Below, piece after piece: positions 44,722 through 54,757 of a DNA stretch of 64,000 nt. The translations under genes and the position numbers were made by a program. The DNA is taken from the NCBI RefSeq assembly GCF_011694515.1, contig NZ_CP050192.1, forward strand, positions 3,035,301-3,099,300. Direction: 5' to 3'. The stretch is from Mycobacterium sp. DL592. GTDB taxonomy: Bacteria; Actinomycetota; Actinomycetes; Mycobacteriales; Mycobacteriaceae. Below the pieces are notes generated by a model. It was given only the letters and a program-made list of their open reading frames with translations. It had not been told where the DNA came from and searched no databases. Position 1 is the stretch's first letter; each line of letters opens with the position of its first letter.

Positions 44722-46035
44722 TCACGATCGGCGAATCCGCACCGGCAGGGAGGCCGGGCCCTGCAGTGACGGCGAGGTCCCCCACCGCACCGGCCCCGCC
44801 AGCTCCAGCCCGTCGATCTCGTCCAGCAGATGATTGACGGCGGTGACGGTCTCGAGCCGGGCCAGGTGTGCGCCGAGGCAGAAGTGCAGGCCGTGCCCGA
44901 ACGCCAGGTGCCCGGTGGTGTCGCGGTGAATGTCGAGACGGTCGGGATCGCCGAACTTGTCCCGGTCGCGGTTGGCCGATGCGTAGAACAGCACCACCTT
45001 GCCGCCGGCGGGGATCACCGTCCCGCCGACCTCGTAGGGCCGAGTGGCGACCCGGGTCACCCACTGCACCGGCGAGCCCCAGCGTGCGGTCTCCTCGACC
45101 GCTGCGGGCACCAGGCCCCTGTCGGCCTTCAACTCGTCGAACAGGTTGGGGTCCTGGGCCATTCGCATCAGCAGCATGCCCAGCAGGTTCGTCGTCGTCT
45201 CGTTGCCGGCCACCAGCAGGATGGTCGCGTAGAAGAACGCCTCGTTGTCGGTGAGTTCGCCGGCGGCCCGAGCCACCTGCAGCCGGGTCAGCAGGTCCTC
45301 GGCCGGTTGCGTTGCGCGCCTGGTCATCTCGAGGTTGATGAAGCTGCGCAGCTGGACGTAGGACGCCAGCATGCCCGCGACCATCCGGGCCACTTCGGGC
45401 AGCGTCCGCGGCGCGAACGCCTGCACGATCTGTTCGGACACCGTGCGAAATCCTGGCCACTGCTCACGAGGGATGCCCAGGATCGTGGCGATGACGTTGA
45501 TCGGCATCGGCACAGTCAGGGTGGCGACCAGGTCGACGGCCTTGCCGTCGCGAAGCGCCGAGATCGACTCGCCAGCCAGGCGCTCGATGTCCGACGTCAG
45601 GGTGTTCACGGCACGTTTGGTGAACACCGGCGCGGCGATGTGGCGCAGCCGGGTGTGATCGGGCGGGTCGGCCAGCAGCACCGCACTCGCGGCGAAGCTG
45701 CGCAGCATGATCCCGTCGCGCGAGGAGAGCACCTCGCTGTTGCGGGCGGCGGCGTGGACGTCGGCGTAGCGGCCCAGCATCCACACCCCGAGGCGCTCGT
45801 TGACCACGACCGGATGCCGGCGGATCCGCTCGAGCGCCGGGTAGGGGTTGACGATATTGGCCGGCAGTGTGGGGTCGAAAGTGGTACGCGGCATGGCAGA
45901 CTCAGCCATTCGCGGTCGCGGTCGGCGGATGTCCCGGTAGGCGCCGGTGGCCACCGGGCGCCACAGGTCCGACACCGACGCGCGGGCGACCGAGGCCACC
46001 GCCCGCGGCGGCGGCTTGAGCAGATCAGCAGGCAT
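44722..46035 (-). CDS. Cytochrome P450
   Basis: A 437-residue monooxygenase. It has the I-helix AGNETTTN, the ExxR motif in EETAR, the haem-binding loop FGHGLHFCLGAHLARLE with the axial Cys, and EVLSSRDG near the N-terminus. The substrate is unknown. ATG 46035 gives a plausible N-terminus; ATGs at 45909 or 45894 are possible. It is divergent from an AraC-family regulator over a 73-bp spacer that carries paired direct repeats, so the regulator probably controls it. Confidence 0.92.
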   Translation of the reverse strand: MPADLLKPPPRAVASVARASVSDLWRPVATGAYRDIRRPRPRMAESAMPRTTFDPTLPANIVNPYPALERIRRHPVVVNERLGVWMLGRYADVHAAARNSEVLSSRDGIMLRSFAASAVLLADPPDHTRLRHIAAPVFTKRAVNTLTSDIERLAGESISALRDGKAVDLVATLTVPMPINVIATILGIPREQWPGFRTVSEQIVQAFAPRTLPEVARMVAGMLASYVQLRSFINLEMTRRATQPAEDLLTRLQVARAAGELTDNEAFFYATILLVAGNETTTNLLGMLLMRMAQDPNLFDELKADRGLVPAAVEETARWGSPVQWVTRVATRPYEVGGTVIPAGGKVVLFYASANRDRDKFGDPDRLDIHRDTTGHLAFGHGLHFCLGAHLARLETVTAVNHLLDEIDGLELAGPVRWGTSPSLQGPASLPVRIRRS

Positions 46036-46077
46036 AGACAGGACGCTAGAGCGGGCCGGTACGCAAAAGAATGCCCG

Positions 46078-46107
46078 TTTCGGACATCGGCTTGATACTT
46101 TCGGACA
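46078..46107. promoter_or_regulatory. Paired direct repeats between P450 and AraC genes
   Basis: TTTCGGACA occurs at 46078-46086 and again at 46099-46107, spaced 21 bp (two helical turns), just before the AraC start. This matches the half-site layout of AraC-type operators. Confidence 0.65.
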
Positions 46108-46108
46108 C

Positions 46109-47125
46109 ATGGTGGCCATTTCCGGACTCGACGTCGCCCGGCCGTCAACGACGGGCCGACATGTCATCGAGGCTGCTGCCGAGCACGGGCTCGACGCCGC
46201 GACATGCCTGCACGGCACCGGGCTATCGCCCGAGGACCTCCTCGATCCCACCGGGGAGATCAGTCCGACGCAGGAAATCACCATCATCCGAAATGTCATC
46301 GCGCGGTTGGGAAACCGGCCCGGGCTCGGGATGGAAGCCGGATCGCGCTACAGCCTGGCCGATACCGGCATCCTCGGCTATGCGCTGATGTCGAGCCCGA
46401 CGTTCGGCGACGCCGTCGACGTCGCCTGGCGCTACAGCGCGCTGTCGGCCTCCTATCTCAGCCTCGCAGCACCCGAGTTCGTCGGATCCGAAGCCGTGGT
46501 GGCCATCGACGACACCCAGATTCCCTTCGACGTACGGCAATTCCTGATCGAGCGGGACTTCGGCATGGTGGTGCGGGTGATCCCGATGTTGATCGGCTCG
46601 AATCAACCGCCGATGACGTTCCGCGTCGAACTGGCCAACCTGACCCTGCCCATCGACGGCATCGAGATCGACAACGTGACGATCCGGGTCGAGAAGGCCT
46701 CACGCAACGCCCTGGTGTTCCCCGCCGACCTGATCCACCAGCCGATGCCCGCGGCCGACCCGCAGACCGCGGCGATCTGTATCCGCGAGTGCGAGCAACT
46801 GCTCGACCGGCGCCGCACCCGTCGCGGCATCGCCGCGGCCGTGCGAACGCGCATCATCGCGAACTCCGCGCAGATCCCATCGATGGCCGACGTCGCCGCC
46901 GAACTGTGCATCACCGAACGGACGTTGCACCGCAAGCTGACCGCCGAGGGGACCAGCTTTCGGGCGCTGCTCGACGAAGTGCGGGTGACGTTGGCCGCCG
47001 AGCTGCTGGACTCAGGCTTCACCGTGGAGGAAACCGCACGACGGCTGGGCTATTCGGAGACCTCCGCTTTCACCCGGGCGCACATCCGCTGGACGGGTCA
47101 GCCGCCCAGCAGACGCAAGACCTAG
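46109..47125 (+). CDS. AraC-family transcriptional regulator
   Basis: A 338-residue regulator. It has an N-terminal ligand domain of the Arabinose_bd type ([29 protein letters not shown]) and a C-terminal double HTH ([44 protein letters not shown]). ATG 46109 is chosen over 45947, which would overlap the P450. The 4-bp convergent overlap with truB leaves no terminator. Confidence 0.9.
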   Translation: MVAISGLDVARPSTTGRHVIEAAAEHGLDAATCLHGTGLSPEDLLDPTGEISPTQEITIIRNVIARLGNRPGLGMEAGSRYSLADTGILGYALMSSPTFGDAVDVAWRYSALSASYLSLAAPEFVGSEAVVAIDDTQIPFDVRQFLIERDFGMVVRVIPMLIGSNQPPMTFRVELANLTLPIDGIEIDNVTIRVEKASRNALVFPADLIHQPMPAADPQTAAICIRECEQLLDRRRTRRGIAAAVRTRIIANSAQIPSMADVAAELCITERTLHRKLTAEGTSFRALLDEVRVTLAAELLDSGFTVEETARRLGYSETSAFTRAHIRWTGQPPSRRKT

Positions 47126-48009
47126 AGGGTGGCCGGCCGGATCACCACGACCGAACCGGTGCCAGAACCCTTGTCCTGCAACAGGGCGACCACCCGGTCG
47201 TCGGGATCGGTCGCCGCATACACGCCGTCGATACCGGCGGCGGGCAACGAGCGGCCGTGGCTGGCGTCACCGGCCTGCTCGGCGGTGATGTCGCGGCGCG
47301 GGAACGCCAGCAGGCACGCCTCGTCGAGGGTGTAGCTGAGCAACGGCGTCTCGGCGAGAACCTCCAGCGTGCGGGCATGGTCGAGCCCGTATCCGCCCAC
47401 CCGGGTCCGGCGCAGCGCCGTCAGGTGTCCCCCGACGCCCAGTGCCGCACCGAGGTCGCGGGCCAGCGCGCGGATGTAGGTGCCCGATGAGCAGTCCACC
47501 TCGACATCGAGATCGACGAAACCGTCTGGGGGCCGGCGGATGTCGAGGACGTCGAAGCGGTCGATGCGCACCGCCCGTTGCGCCAGTTCGACCTTCTGGC
47601 CTTCGCGGACCAGCTGGTAGGCGCGCTTGCCACCGATCTTGACCGCGCTCACCGACGACGGGCGTTGCAGTATGTCGCCGCGCAGCGCCGCGATCCCGGT
47701 GTGGATCTGGTCATCGGTGATGTGTCCGGCCGGAATGTACTGGAGCACTTCGCCTTCGGCGTCATCGGTCGTGGTGGAGCGGCCCAGCCGGATGGTGGCG
47801 GTATACGACTTCGAGGTGGCGGTCAGCAGACCCAGGATCTTGGTGGCCCGCTCGATGCCGATGACGAGGACTCCCGTTGCCATCGGGTCCAGGGTGCCGG
47901 CGTGGCCGACCTTGCGGGTTCCGAAGATGCGCCGGCACCGGCCCACCACGTCATGGCTGGTGATGCCCGCAGGCTTGTCGACGACGACAATCCCCGGTTG
48001 GGGACTCAC
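47122..48009 (-). CDS. truB: tRNA pseudouridine-55 synthase
   Basis: A 295-residue enzyme that makes pseudouridine 55 in the tRNA T-loop. The catalytic Asp lies in [24 protein letters not shown] near the N-terminus and a C-terminal PUA-like region complete the family picture. The GTG start overlaps the pptT stop by 4 bp (GTGA). Confidence 0.97.
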   Translation of the reverse strand: MSPQPGIVVVDKPAGITSHDVVGRCRRIFGTRKVGHAGTLDPMATGVLVIGIERATKILGLLTATSKSYTATIRLGRSTTTDDAEGEVLQYIPAGHITDDQIHTGIAALRGDILQRPSSVSAVKIGGKRAYQLVREGQKVELAQRAVRIDRFDVLDIRRPPDGFVDLDVEVDCSSGTYIRALARDLGAALGVGGHLTALRRTRVGGYGLDHARTLEVLAETPLLSYTLDEACLLAFPRRDITAEQAGDASHGRSLPAAGIDGVYAATDPDDRVVALLQDKGSGTGSVVVIRPATL

Positions 48010-48674
48010 AGCACGATCGCCGTCAGCGCCAGCCCACCGCCCACTGACCAGCGGCCCTCGAGCTGCGTCAGCGGCGGTCCGAACCGGGCACTCGGGTCGA
48101 TCAGGATCCGGGACACGAAGCTGCCGCGCAGGCCATCGGCGTCGACGTCAAAGGTGATGTGGGCGTCCTCGAAGCCCAGCCAGCGCTGGGTCAGCGGAAA
48201 CCACGCCTTGTACGTCGCCTCCTTGGCACAGAACAGGACTCGGTCCCAGTGCAGTCCACCGGGCAGCTTCGCGATCTCGTAGCGTTCGACCGGGAGACTG
48301 ATGGCGTTGAGCACCCCGTCGGGCAGCTCCCCGTGCGGTTCGGCGTCGACGCCGACCGACCGCACCGATTCGGCGCGGCCCACGACCGCGCCGCGATACC
48401 CCTGGGTGTGGGTGAGGCTGCCCACCACGCCGTCAGGCCAGCACGGTTCGCCCTTGTCCCCCTTGAGGATCGGTACCGGCGGCATGCCGAGTTGCTGCAA
48501 TGCCACCCGGGCGCAATGCCGCACGGTGACGAATTCGTTGCGGCGCTTGGCCACCGCCTTGGCGATCAGCGGCTCTTCCTCGGGCAGCGGAGCAAGGTCC
48601 GGCGGGTCGTCGTAGAGCTCCGCGTAGACCAGGTCGGTGACATCGGGCAGCACCGCCCGCATGAGCTCGCTCAT
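48006..48674 (-). CDS. pptT: 4'-phosphopantetheinyl transferase PptT
   Basis: A 222-residue Sfp-type transferase that loads phosphopantetheine from CoA onto carrier proteins for mycolic acid, lipid and siderophore synthesis; PptT is essential in M. tuberculosis. It has the metal/CoA motifs VGVDAEPH and [11 protein letters not shown], and [20 protein letters not shown]. It overlaps pptH upstream and truB downstream, each by 4 bp. Confidence 0.97.
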   Translation of the reverse strand: MSELMRAVLPDVTDLVYAELYDDPPDLAPLPEEEPLIAKAVAKRRNEFVTVRHCARVALQQLGMPPVPILKGDKGEPCWPDGVVGSLTHTQGYRGAVVGRAESVRSVGVDAEPHGELPDGVLNAISLPVERYEIAKLPGGLHWDRVLFCAKEATYKAWFPLTQRWLGFEDAHITFDVDADGLRGSFVSRILIDPSARFGPPLTQLEGRWSVGGGLALTAIVL

Positions 48675-49606
48675 CCGCGCCGGCTGCGCAGCCGGTCGCG
48701 GAACTTCTCGGACTGCTCGCGCATCTCCTGGGTGATCACGAAGTGGCCGCCGAAGTCGTTGAGGTAGCCCGGCGCGTACTGCGGGTCAGGCAGGATCTGG
48801 CGCATCCAGCGATAAGGCTTGCGCCGCCGCCACTCTCGCGGATAGCCGACCGACACCTCCTCGAAGCGCACCCCGTCATACCAGGTGGTCCGCGGAATGT
48901 GCAGATGCCCGTACACAGAGCACACCGCGTTGTAGCGGGTGTGCCAGTCGGCCGTCTCGACCGTCCCGCACCACAGCGAGAACTCCGGATAGAACAGCAC
49001 GTCGCAGGGTTCGCGGCGCATCGGGAAGTGGTTCACCAGAACCGTCGGCGTCATCCAGTCCAGCTCGTCGAGCCGTTTCCTGGTGTAGGCCAGCCGATCC
49101 CGGCACCACGCATCCCGGGTGGCGTACGGCTCGCTGGACAACAGGAACTCGTCGGTGGCGACGATGTTGGCGGCCTTGGCGATCGCCAGGCCCTCGGCCT
49201 TGGTGGTGGCACCGGCAGGCAGAAACGTGTAGTCGTACAGCAGGAACATCGGCACGATGGTCGCGGGGCCGCCCTGCTCGGTCCACACCGGGAACGGATG
49301 CTCGGGAGTGATCACACCCATCTCGTCGCACATGTTGACCAGGTAGTCGTAGCGCGCCCGGCCGAACACCTGCATGGGGTCCTTACCGGTGGTCCACAGT
49401 TCGTGGTTACCCGGCACCCAGATCACCTTGGCGAAGCGGCGGCGCAGCAGATCCAGCGACCATCGGATGTCATCGGTGCGCTCGGCGACGTCACCGGCGA
49501 CGATCAGCCAGTCGTCCGGTGTCGACGGATACAGCGATTCGGTGACCGGCTTGTTGCCGTTGTGACCGGTGTGCAGGTCACTGATCGCCCAGAGTGTGGG
49601 AGCCAC
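48671..49606 (-). CDS. pptH: 4'-phosphopantetheinyl hydrolase PptH (metallophosphoesterase)
   Basis: A 311-residue calcineurin-like phosphoesterase with the metal motifs DLHTGH, GDVAERTDD, GNHELW, NHFP and GHLH. The M. tuberculosis counterpart Rv2795c is known to remove phosphopantetheine from carrier proteins, opposing PptT, and its loss gives resistance to a PptT inhibitor. It leads the minus-strand operon pptH-pptT-truB. The 4-bp overlap with pptT suggests that the opposing enzymes are made in fixed ratio. Confidence 0.94.
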   Translation of the reverse strand: MAPTLWAISDLHTGHNGNKPVTESLYPSTPDDWLIVAGDVAERTDDIRWSLDLLRRRFAKVIWVPGNHELWTTGKDPMQVFGRARYDYLVNMCDEMGVITPEHPFPVWTEQGGPATIVPMFLLYDYTFLPAGATTKAEGLAIAKAANIVATDEFLLSSEPYATRDAWCRDRLAYTRKRLDELDWMTPTVLVNHFPMRREPCDVLFYPEFSLWCGTVETADWHTRYNAVCSVYGHLHIPRTTWYDGVRFEEVSVGYPREWRRRKPYRWMRQILPDPQYAPGYLNDFGGHFVITQEMREQSEKFRDRLRSRRG

Positions 49607-49906
49607 AACCGACCAGCCTACTGGGCACGTTCGGGCCGGCGCGCAGCGTCGGATTGCGGCTGCGTGCGCCTGCAGTCATAGCGACTTCTGCGGTAGTTGA
49701 ACGGGTGTCGCGATCGAGATCCGCATTGCGGTTCCCAATCGGAGGCGCCGTGTCGGGAAAATGGTGGAACCGTATCGGAAAAACGGTGGAATCTGTGCTT
49801 TTAGTGGGTTGTTCCTGAGAAATTTCCTTGCGTGTGCCATTACTAAATGGTCCTATTGGTTCCGCAATGCGGATCGCCAGAACCGCATAGGAATTCGGAG
49901 GGCCCC
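49607..49906. promoter_or_regulatory. 300-bp regulatory region before the giant exported protein
   Basis: There is no gene, but the region is structured. The 14-bp inverted pair GATCCGCATTGCGG (49718-49731) and CCGCAATGCGGATC (49862-49875) brackets most of it. Between them lies an imperfect direct repeat TCGGGAAAATGGTGGAA (49753-49769) / TCGGAAAAACGGTGGAA (49775-49791), spaced 22 bp. An AT-rich stretch follows near 49800-49860. A GGAGGG ribosome site precedes ATG 49907. Confidence 0.65.
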
Positions 49907-52900
49907 ATGCGCACCGACTACTCTGACCGCCACACCCGCCCCGGATCACCGTGGTATCGCCCCCACCGCGTCGCAACGCCCGCCACCGGGTGCGCGAACT
50001 ACGTCGGCCGGGTCGGCGCGCTGGCGCTGGCCCTCGGTATCGGCGTGGCGGTGACGACCGCGGGCCCCGGTGTCGCGACCGCCTCGCCGGCGGCCTCCGG
50101 TTCCTCGTCGGCCACGTCGTCACAGGACACCGGTTCCTCGGCGACCGGGTCCTCCAAGCGGGGATCGACGGCGAAGAAGACGTCGACAACCAAGAGCGAC
50201 TCGGCGTCAGGCAGCGACACCGCCGGCTCGGCGCCACATGTCACGACCGAGACCGATCGGGGCTCCGCGACCGGGCACTCGCGCACCGCCGTCGACGCGG
50301 CAAGCGATGCGACCGAGAAGGAATCGGACACCGCGGAGACGCAGCGCGAAACCACCTCGGCCACCTCGGCGACGGTCAGTACCGATACCCCACAGCCAGC
50401 TGACGGTGCGGCCACGCCCGCGGTGGCGAGCACCGCCCCGGCTGCCGCCACGACCGTCGCGGTGACCACCGTGAAGGCCGCCGCCACGCAAACCACGAGC
50501 GCCGCAGCCACCGCGGCCACCCCGTTCCGGCCCATCCGGGCGCTGGTGGCCGGGGTGCTCACCGTCTTCGGCTACAACCCGCTGGCCACCCCCTCACCCG
50601 GGGACCCCACACCCAACCCGATCCTGGTCGGTATCTGGGGCCTCTACCGCCGCATCGAGTCGTTCATCGCCAACGAAACCCCCACCGTCGGCACCCCGAC
50701 CGTCAGCTCCACTCTCAACGCCCAGGGCCAGATCACCGGCAGCCTCAACGCCACCGACTTCGACGGCGACACCCTGACCTACACCGTCACCCAGGGCCAG
50801 CACGGCACCGCGATCGTCAACGCCGACGGCACCTTCACCTACACCCCCGTCGCCGGATACACCGGCGCCGACACCTTCAGCGTGAACATCAGCGACGACT
50901 CCAACTTCCATTTCCACTTCCACCTCTTCGACCTGTTCCACCCGACCTGGCACTCGACCACCGAGACCGTGAACGTCGTCGTGCCTCAGGTAGCGCCTGT
51001 CATCACGGTGGTATCGGGCCCGAGCGCACCGGCGGCCGACGGCTCGGTGCGTGGCACCTTCACCGTCGTCGACCTCAACCGTGACCCCGTCACCGTAGCG
51101 GTGGCATCCGGCGCCGAACCTGTCCATGGGGCAGTCGAATTCAGCTACAACACCACCAGCGGCATCTATACCTGGACCTACCGGCCGAGCCAGGCCGAAC
51201 AGATTGCACTGGGGCTCAACGGATCCACCCTGACCGACGGATTCACCATCTCGGCCACCGACGGTCACACCGACCCGGTGACCGCCGCCGTCCAGAACGT
51301 CACGGTGGCACCGGCCCACCTCAGCATCGACGTACCCATCGAGTTGGGCACCAATCCGGGGACGAGCAACGTCACCGTCAACGCCGCGGGAACCCGCGCC
51401 TACATCAGCGACTCAGCGCACGCCACGGTCACCGTCGTCGACCTCACCACGGGCACGGTGCAGACGACCTACCACGTCGGCGACTACCCCGTCGGCGTCG
51501 CCACCGGAGCCAATGGAGTGATCTACGTGTCCAACTCCGACGGCCACAGCATCTCGGTCATCAACACCACCACCGGACAAGCCACCGAGATCGCAGTGGC
51601 CGACGCGCCCGGCGTGCCCGTCCTGGCTCCCGGCGGAAAGCGGCTCTACGTTCCCGTCGCCGACGGGACCGTCGCGGTGATCGACACCACCACCAACACC
51701 CAGGTGTCGACCATCAACTACGCCGGGGGCCGAATCGCATTCGCCGGCGCCGACTCCTCGAAGTTGTACGCGATGGGATTGGACGAACTCGCCGTCATCG
51801 ACGTGGCGACAGGCACGGTGCTCGACACGATCGAAACACCGGACCGCGCCTACGATCTGGCCGTCAACGCCGACGGCACCCGTGCCTACGTGGCGGCCTT
51901 CGGGAACAGGTCGGTCCAGGTCGTCGACACCTCGGACCCGACCAACCTCACCGAGCTCACCGTCATAAATATCCCGCCGGCGCCGGCCAACTTCCTCAAC
52001 GAGCCGGTCGCGGTCACCCTCAGCCCGGACAGCAGCCTGGCCTATGTCGGCACCCTGGGCGGCAAGGTGTTCGTCGTCGACACCGCCACCAACACGCTCA
52101 TCACCGGCGCCACCCAGCAGCTACCCGGCAAGACCGATGGCCTGGCCGTCAGCCTCGACGGCTTGCACCTCTACAGCGTCAACGCGCAGCACCAGACGCT
52201 CGCGGTCATCACACTCAAGCCCGGTGTGGACGTCAACGAGTCACCGGTGATCAGTGTGGTGTCGGTGCCGAGCACCCCCGCCGCCGATGGCTCCGTGAGC
52301 GGATCCTTCCGGGTGACCGACCCCGACGGCGACGCCGTCACCGTCACTGTCGGGATGCCCTCCGACGGCGCCGTGGCCGTCCACTACAACGCCACGTCCG
52401 GGGTATACAGCTGGACGTACACCCCCACTGAAGCCGCCCGGCTCGGCTCCGGGCTCGGCGCCACCGCGGCCAGCGATGCGTTCACGGTGACGGCCTCCGA
52501 TGCGAACTCGACCCCCGGCACGCTGGACATCAGCGGAATCACCATCGCTCCAACACATCTGACGGTCGAGGCAGCCATCGGCGCGGTCACCGGAAAGCCG
52601 AGTGCGGTGGCCCTGTCCCCTGATGGCAGCAAGGCCTACGTCGCCGACAAGACCCACGACAGCGTGGCCGTCGTCGACCTGGCCACCGGTGAGATCCTGC
52701 ACACCTACACCGTGGGTGACGCCCCGTCGTCGATCGCGGTGCACGCCGACGGCCGGGTGTACGTCGGGTACAACGGCGGCGTCAATGTCATCAACCCGAC
52801 CTCCGGAGCGGTGAAGACACTGGCCATCGGCGACGGCGTGACACAGGTGATCGTCAGCCCCGACGGAACCCGGGTCTACGCCACCAAGGTCGGCAACATC

Positions 52901-54703
52901 AGCCCCGGGATCGTCGTCATCAACACCGCAACCGACACCATTGCAACCACTTTCGGGTACCCGGGCAGCCACCTGGCATTCGCCGGCAACGACAGCTCGA
53001 CGATCTACGCGACCGACTTCAACGGCTTTGCCATCGCCGTGCTGAAGGCGTCCGACGGCTCGCTGCTGGGCCTGACCTACGTGATCAACAAGCCGGGACC
53101 GCTGGTGGTCAACACCGCAAGCACCAGGGCCTATGTCACGACCGCCACCGCCATCAAGGTCTACGACGTCAGCGACCCGTCGAACATGAGCGTGGTCCAG
53201 ACGATCGCCCTACCCAGTGCCCCCGACGCCATCGCGCTGAACCCCGACGGCACCCTGGCATACCTCACCAGCAAGGACACCGGCCGCATCACAGTGGTCG
53301 ACCTCACCGACGGCACCGTGCTGGCCACCGGCACCACGCTGGCAGGCAGCCACTCCGGCTTCGTGCTCAGCACCGACGGCACACATCTGTACGCGACCAA
53401 CACCACGACCCGCAAACTGTCTGTGCTGGAACTGAATCCGGGTGCCAACACCAACCAGGCGCCGGTCGTCACCGAGGTTCTCGCCCCCACCACACCGACT
53501 GCAACGGGCGTCATCAACGGCTCCTACGTCGTCGCCGACCCGGACGGCGATCCCATCACGGTGACCAACGATGTCGAGCCAGGCAAGGGCAGCTTCCTGG
53601 TCGACTACGACCCGGTACTCGGGGTCTACAACTGGCAGTACTCCCCCACCCAGGCCAGTCAGTTGATCTCCGGACTGGGTGCGACACCGTCGACCGACGG
53701 CTTCTCGATCAACGCCACCGACGGCGCCAATCCGACTGTGGCGGTGGTGAATCTGACCGTGCCACAGATTCACTTCGAGGCCGCTACCCCCATCACGACC
53801 ACCGGCAGCCCCGGTGGGGTGTTCGTCAGCCCCGACGGCACCCGCGCATACGTGACCGACGCCGGCCCGTCCGCCGGCGACCCGAACACCGTCAAGGTCG
53901 TCAATCTCGGCACCGGAGCGATCGAGGCCCAGTACACGGTCGGGGATGCACCCCAGTCGGTGGTCGCGACAACGGGAGGCGACACCATCTACGTCGCCAA
54001 CGCCGGATCCGGATCCGTCTCGATCATCGAAACCGGCTCCGGCACAGTGACGAACGTCGATGTCGGCGGCCAGCCCGGCACACTGGTCCTCACCGCCGAC
54101 GCCCAACGGCTCTACGTCACCACCGACAACGGCGGCATCAAGGTCATCGATGCCGGCACCAAAGCCGTGGTCGGCACCGAGGCCATCAACCTGGGGTCGA
54201 CCGACATCGCCCTGAGCGCAGACGGCTCGCTGCTGTACTCACTCAACCGCGATGCCACGATCTCGATCGTCGACACCGCCACCGGAACGGTCACCCTGCA
54301 GAAGCCGGCCAACACGGTGGTCGCGGTGACGTGCAGGCTCGCACTGAGCCCCGACGGTCAGCACCTGTACGCCACGTACTTCTATCCGGGCTCCAGCAAG
54401 ATCGCCGTATACGACGCGAAGACCCTTGCCCTGACGACAACGATCTCGCTGTCGAGCCTGCCCAACCCCATCGCGGTGAGCCCCGACGGCAGCCTCGTCT
54501 ACGTCGGGGGTGCCAACGGCGGCCTAGCCGTCATCGACGCCGCCACCAACACCGTGATCGGCAGTTCACCAGACGTCAACAGCAACAGCATCGCCGACGT
54601 GGTGGCCAGCTCCGACGGCCAGCACGTCTACGTGGTGGACACCGCCCACGACACGGTCATCGATCTGGTCGTCACGCCGGGCTCCGGCAGCCTGTTGACC
54701 TAA
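49907..54703 (+). CDS. Giant exported protein with Ig/cadherin-like domains and three YVTN beta-propellers
   Basis: A 1598-residue surface or secreted protein. The N-terminus has a signal-like segment (GRVGALALALGIGVAVTTAGPGVATA). A Ser/Thr/Ala-rich stretch and a conserved mycobacterial module (RPIRALVAGVLTVFGYNPLATP, GIWGLYRRIESFIANETP) follow. Next is a cadherin/VCBS-like domain (DFDGDTLTYTVTQGQHGTA, NADGTFTYTPVAGYTG). The rest has three units, each an Ig-like domain (VVSGPS...DGSVRGTF type) plus a seven-bladed YVTN/YncE-like propeller with repeats such as SPDGSLVYVGG. Adhesion or wall association is likely. The gene at 54758 is a shorter paralogue. Confidence 0.85.
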   Translation: MRTDYSDRHTRPGSPWYRPHRVATPATGCANYVGRVGALALALGIGVAVTTAGPGVATASPAASGSSSATSSQDTGSSATGSSKRGSTAKKTSTTKSDSASGSDTAGSAPHVTTETDRGSATGHSRTAVDAASDATEKESDTAETQRETTSATSATVSTDTPQPADGAATPAVASTAPAAATTVAVTTVKAAATQTTSAAATAATPFRPIRALVAGVLTVFGYNPLATPSPGDPTPNPILVGIWGLYRRIESFIANETPTVGTPTVSSTLNAQGQITGSLNATDFDGDTLTYTVTQGQHGTAIVNADGTFTYTPVAGYTGADTFSVNISDDSNFHFHFHLFDLFHPTWHSTTETVNVVVPQVAPVITVVSGPSAPAADGSVRGTFTVVDLNRDPVTVAVASGAEPVHGAVEFSYNTTSGIYTWTYRPSQAEQIALGLNGSTLTDGFTISATDGHTDPVTAAVQNVTVAPAHLSIDVPIELGTNPGTSNVTVNAAGTRAYISDSAHATVTVVDLTTGTVQTTYHVGDYPVGVATGANGVIYVSNSDGHSISVINTTTGQATEIAVADAPGVPVLAPGGKRLYVPVADGTVAVIDTTTNTQVSTINYAGGRIAFAGADSSKLYAMGLDELAVIDVATGTVLDTIETPDRAYDLAVNADGTRAYVAAFGNRSVQVVDTSDPTNLTELTVINIPPAPANFLNEPVAVTLSPDSSLAYVGTLGGKVFVVDTATNTLITGATQQLPGKTDGLAVSLDGLHLYSVNAQHQTLAVITLKPGVDVNESPVISVVSVPSTPAADGSVSGSFRVTDPDGDAVTVTVGMPSDGAVAVHYNATSGVYSWTYTPTEAARLGSGLGATAASDAFTVTASDANSTPGTLDISGITIAPTHLTVEAAIGAVTGKPSAVALSPDGSKAYVADKTHDSVAVVDLATGEILHTYTVGDAPSSIAVHADGRVYVGYNGGVNVINPTSGAVKTLAIGDGVTQVIVSPDGTRVYATKVGNISPGIVVINTATDTIATTFGYPGSHLAFAGNDSSTIYATDFNGFAIAVLKASDGSLLGLTYVINKPGPLVVNTASTRAYVTTATAIKVYDVSDPSNMSVVQTIALPSAPDAIALNPDGTLAYLTSKDTGRITVVDLTDGTVLATGTTLAGSHSGFVLSTDGTHLYATNTTTRKLSVLELNPGANTNQAPVVTEVLAPTTPTATGVINGSYVVADPDGDPITVTNDVEPGKGSFLVDYDPVLGVYNWQYSPTQASQLISGLGATPSTDGFSINATDGANPTVAVVNLTVPQIHFEAATPITTTGSPGGVFVSPDGTRAYVTDAGPSAGDPNTVKVVNLGTGAIEAQYTVGDAPQSVVATTGGDTIYVANAGSGSVSIIETGSGTVTNVDVGGQPGTLVLTADAQRLYVTTDNGGIKVIDAGTKAVVGTEAINLGSTDIALSADGSLLYSLNRDATISIVDTATGTVTLQKPANTVVAVTCRLALSPDGQHLYATYFYPGSSKIAVYDAKTLALTTTISLSSLPNPIAVSPDGSLVYVGGANGGLAVIDAATNTVIGSSPDVNSNSIADVVASSDGQHVYVVDTAHDTVIDLVVTPGSGSLLT

Positions 54704-54757
54704 CTCACATCCCGTAACCCACCGACCGTCAAGCACTTTCGAAACAAGGAGACCCTC

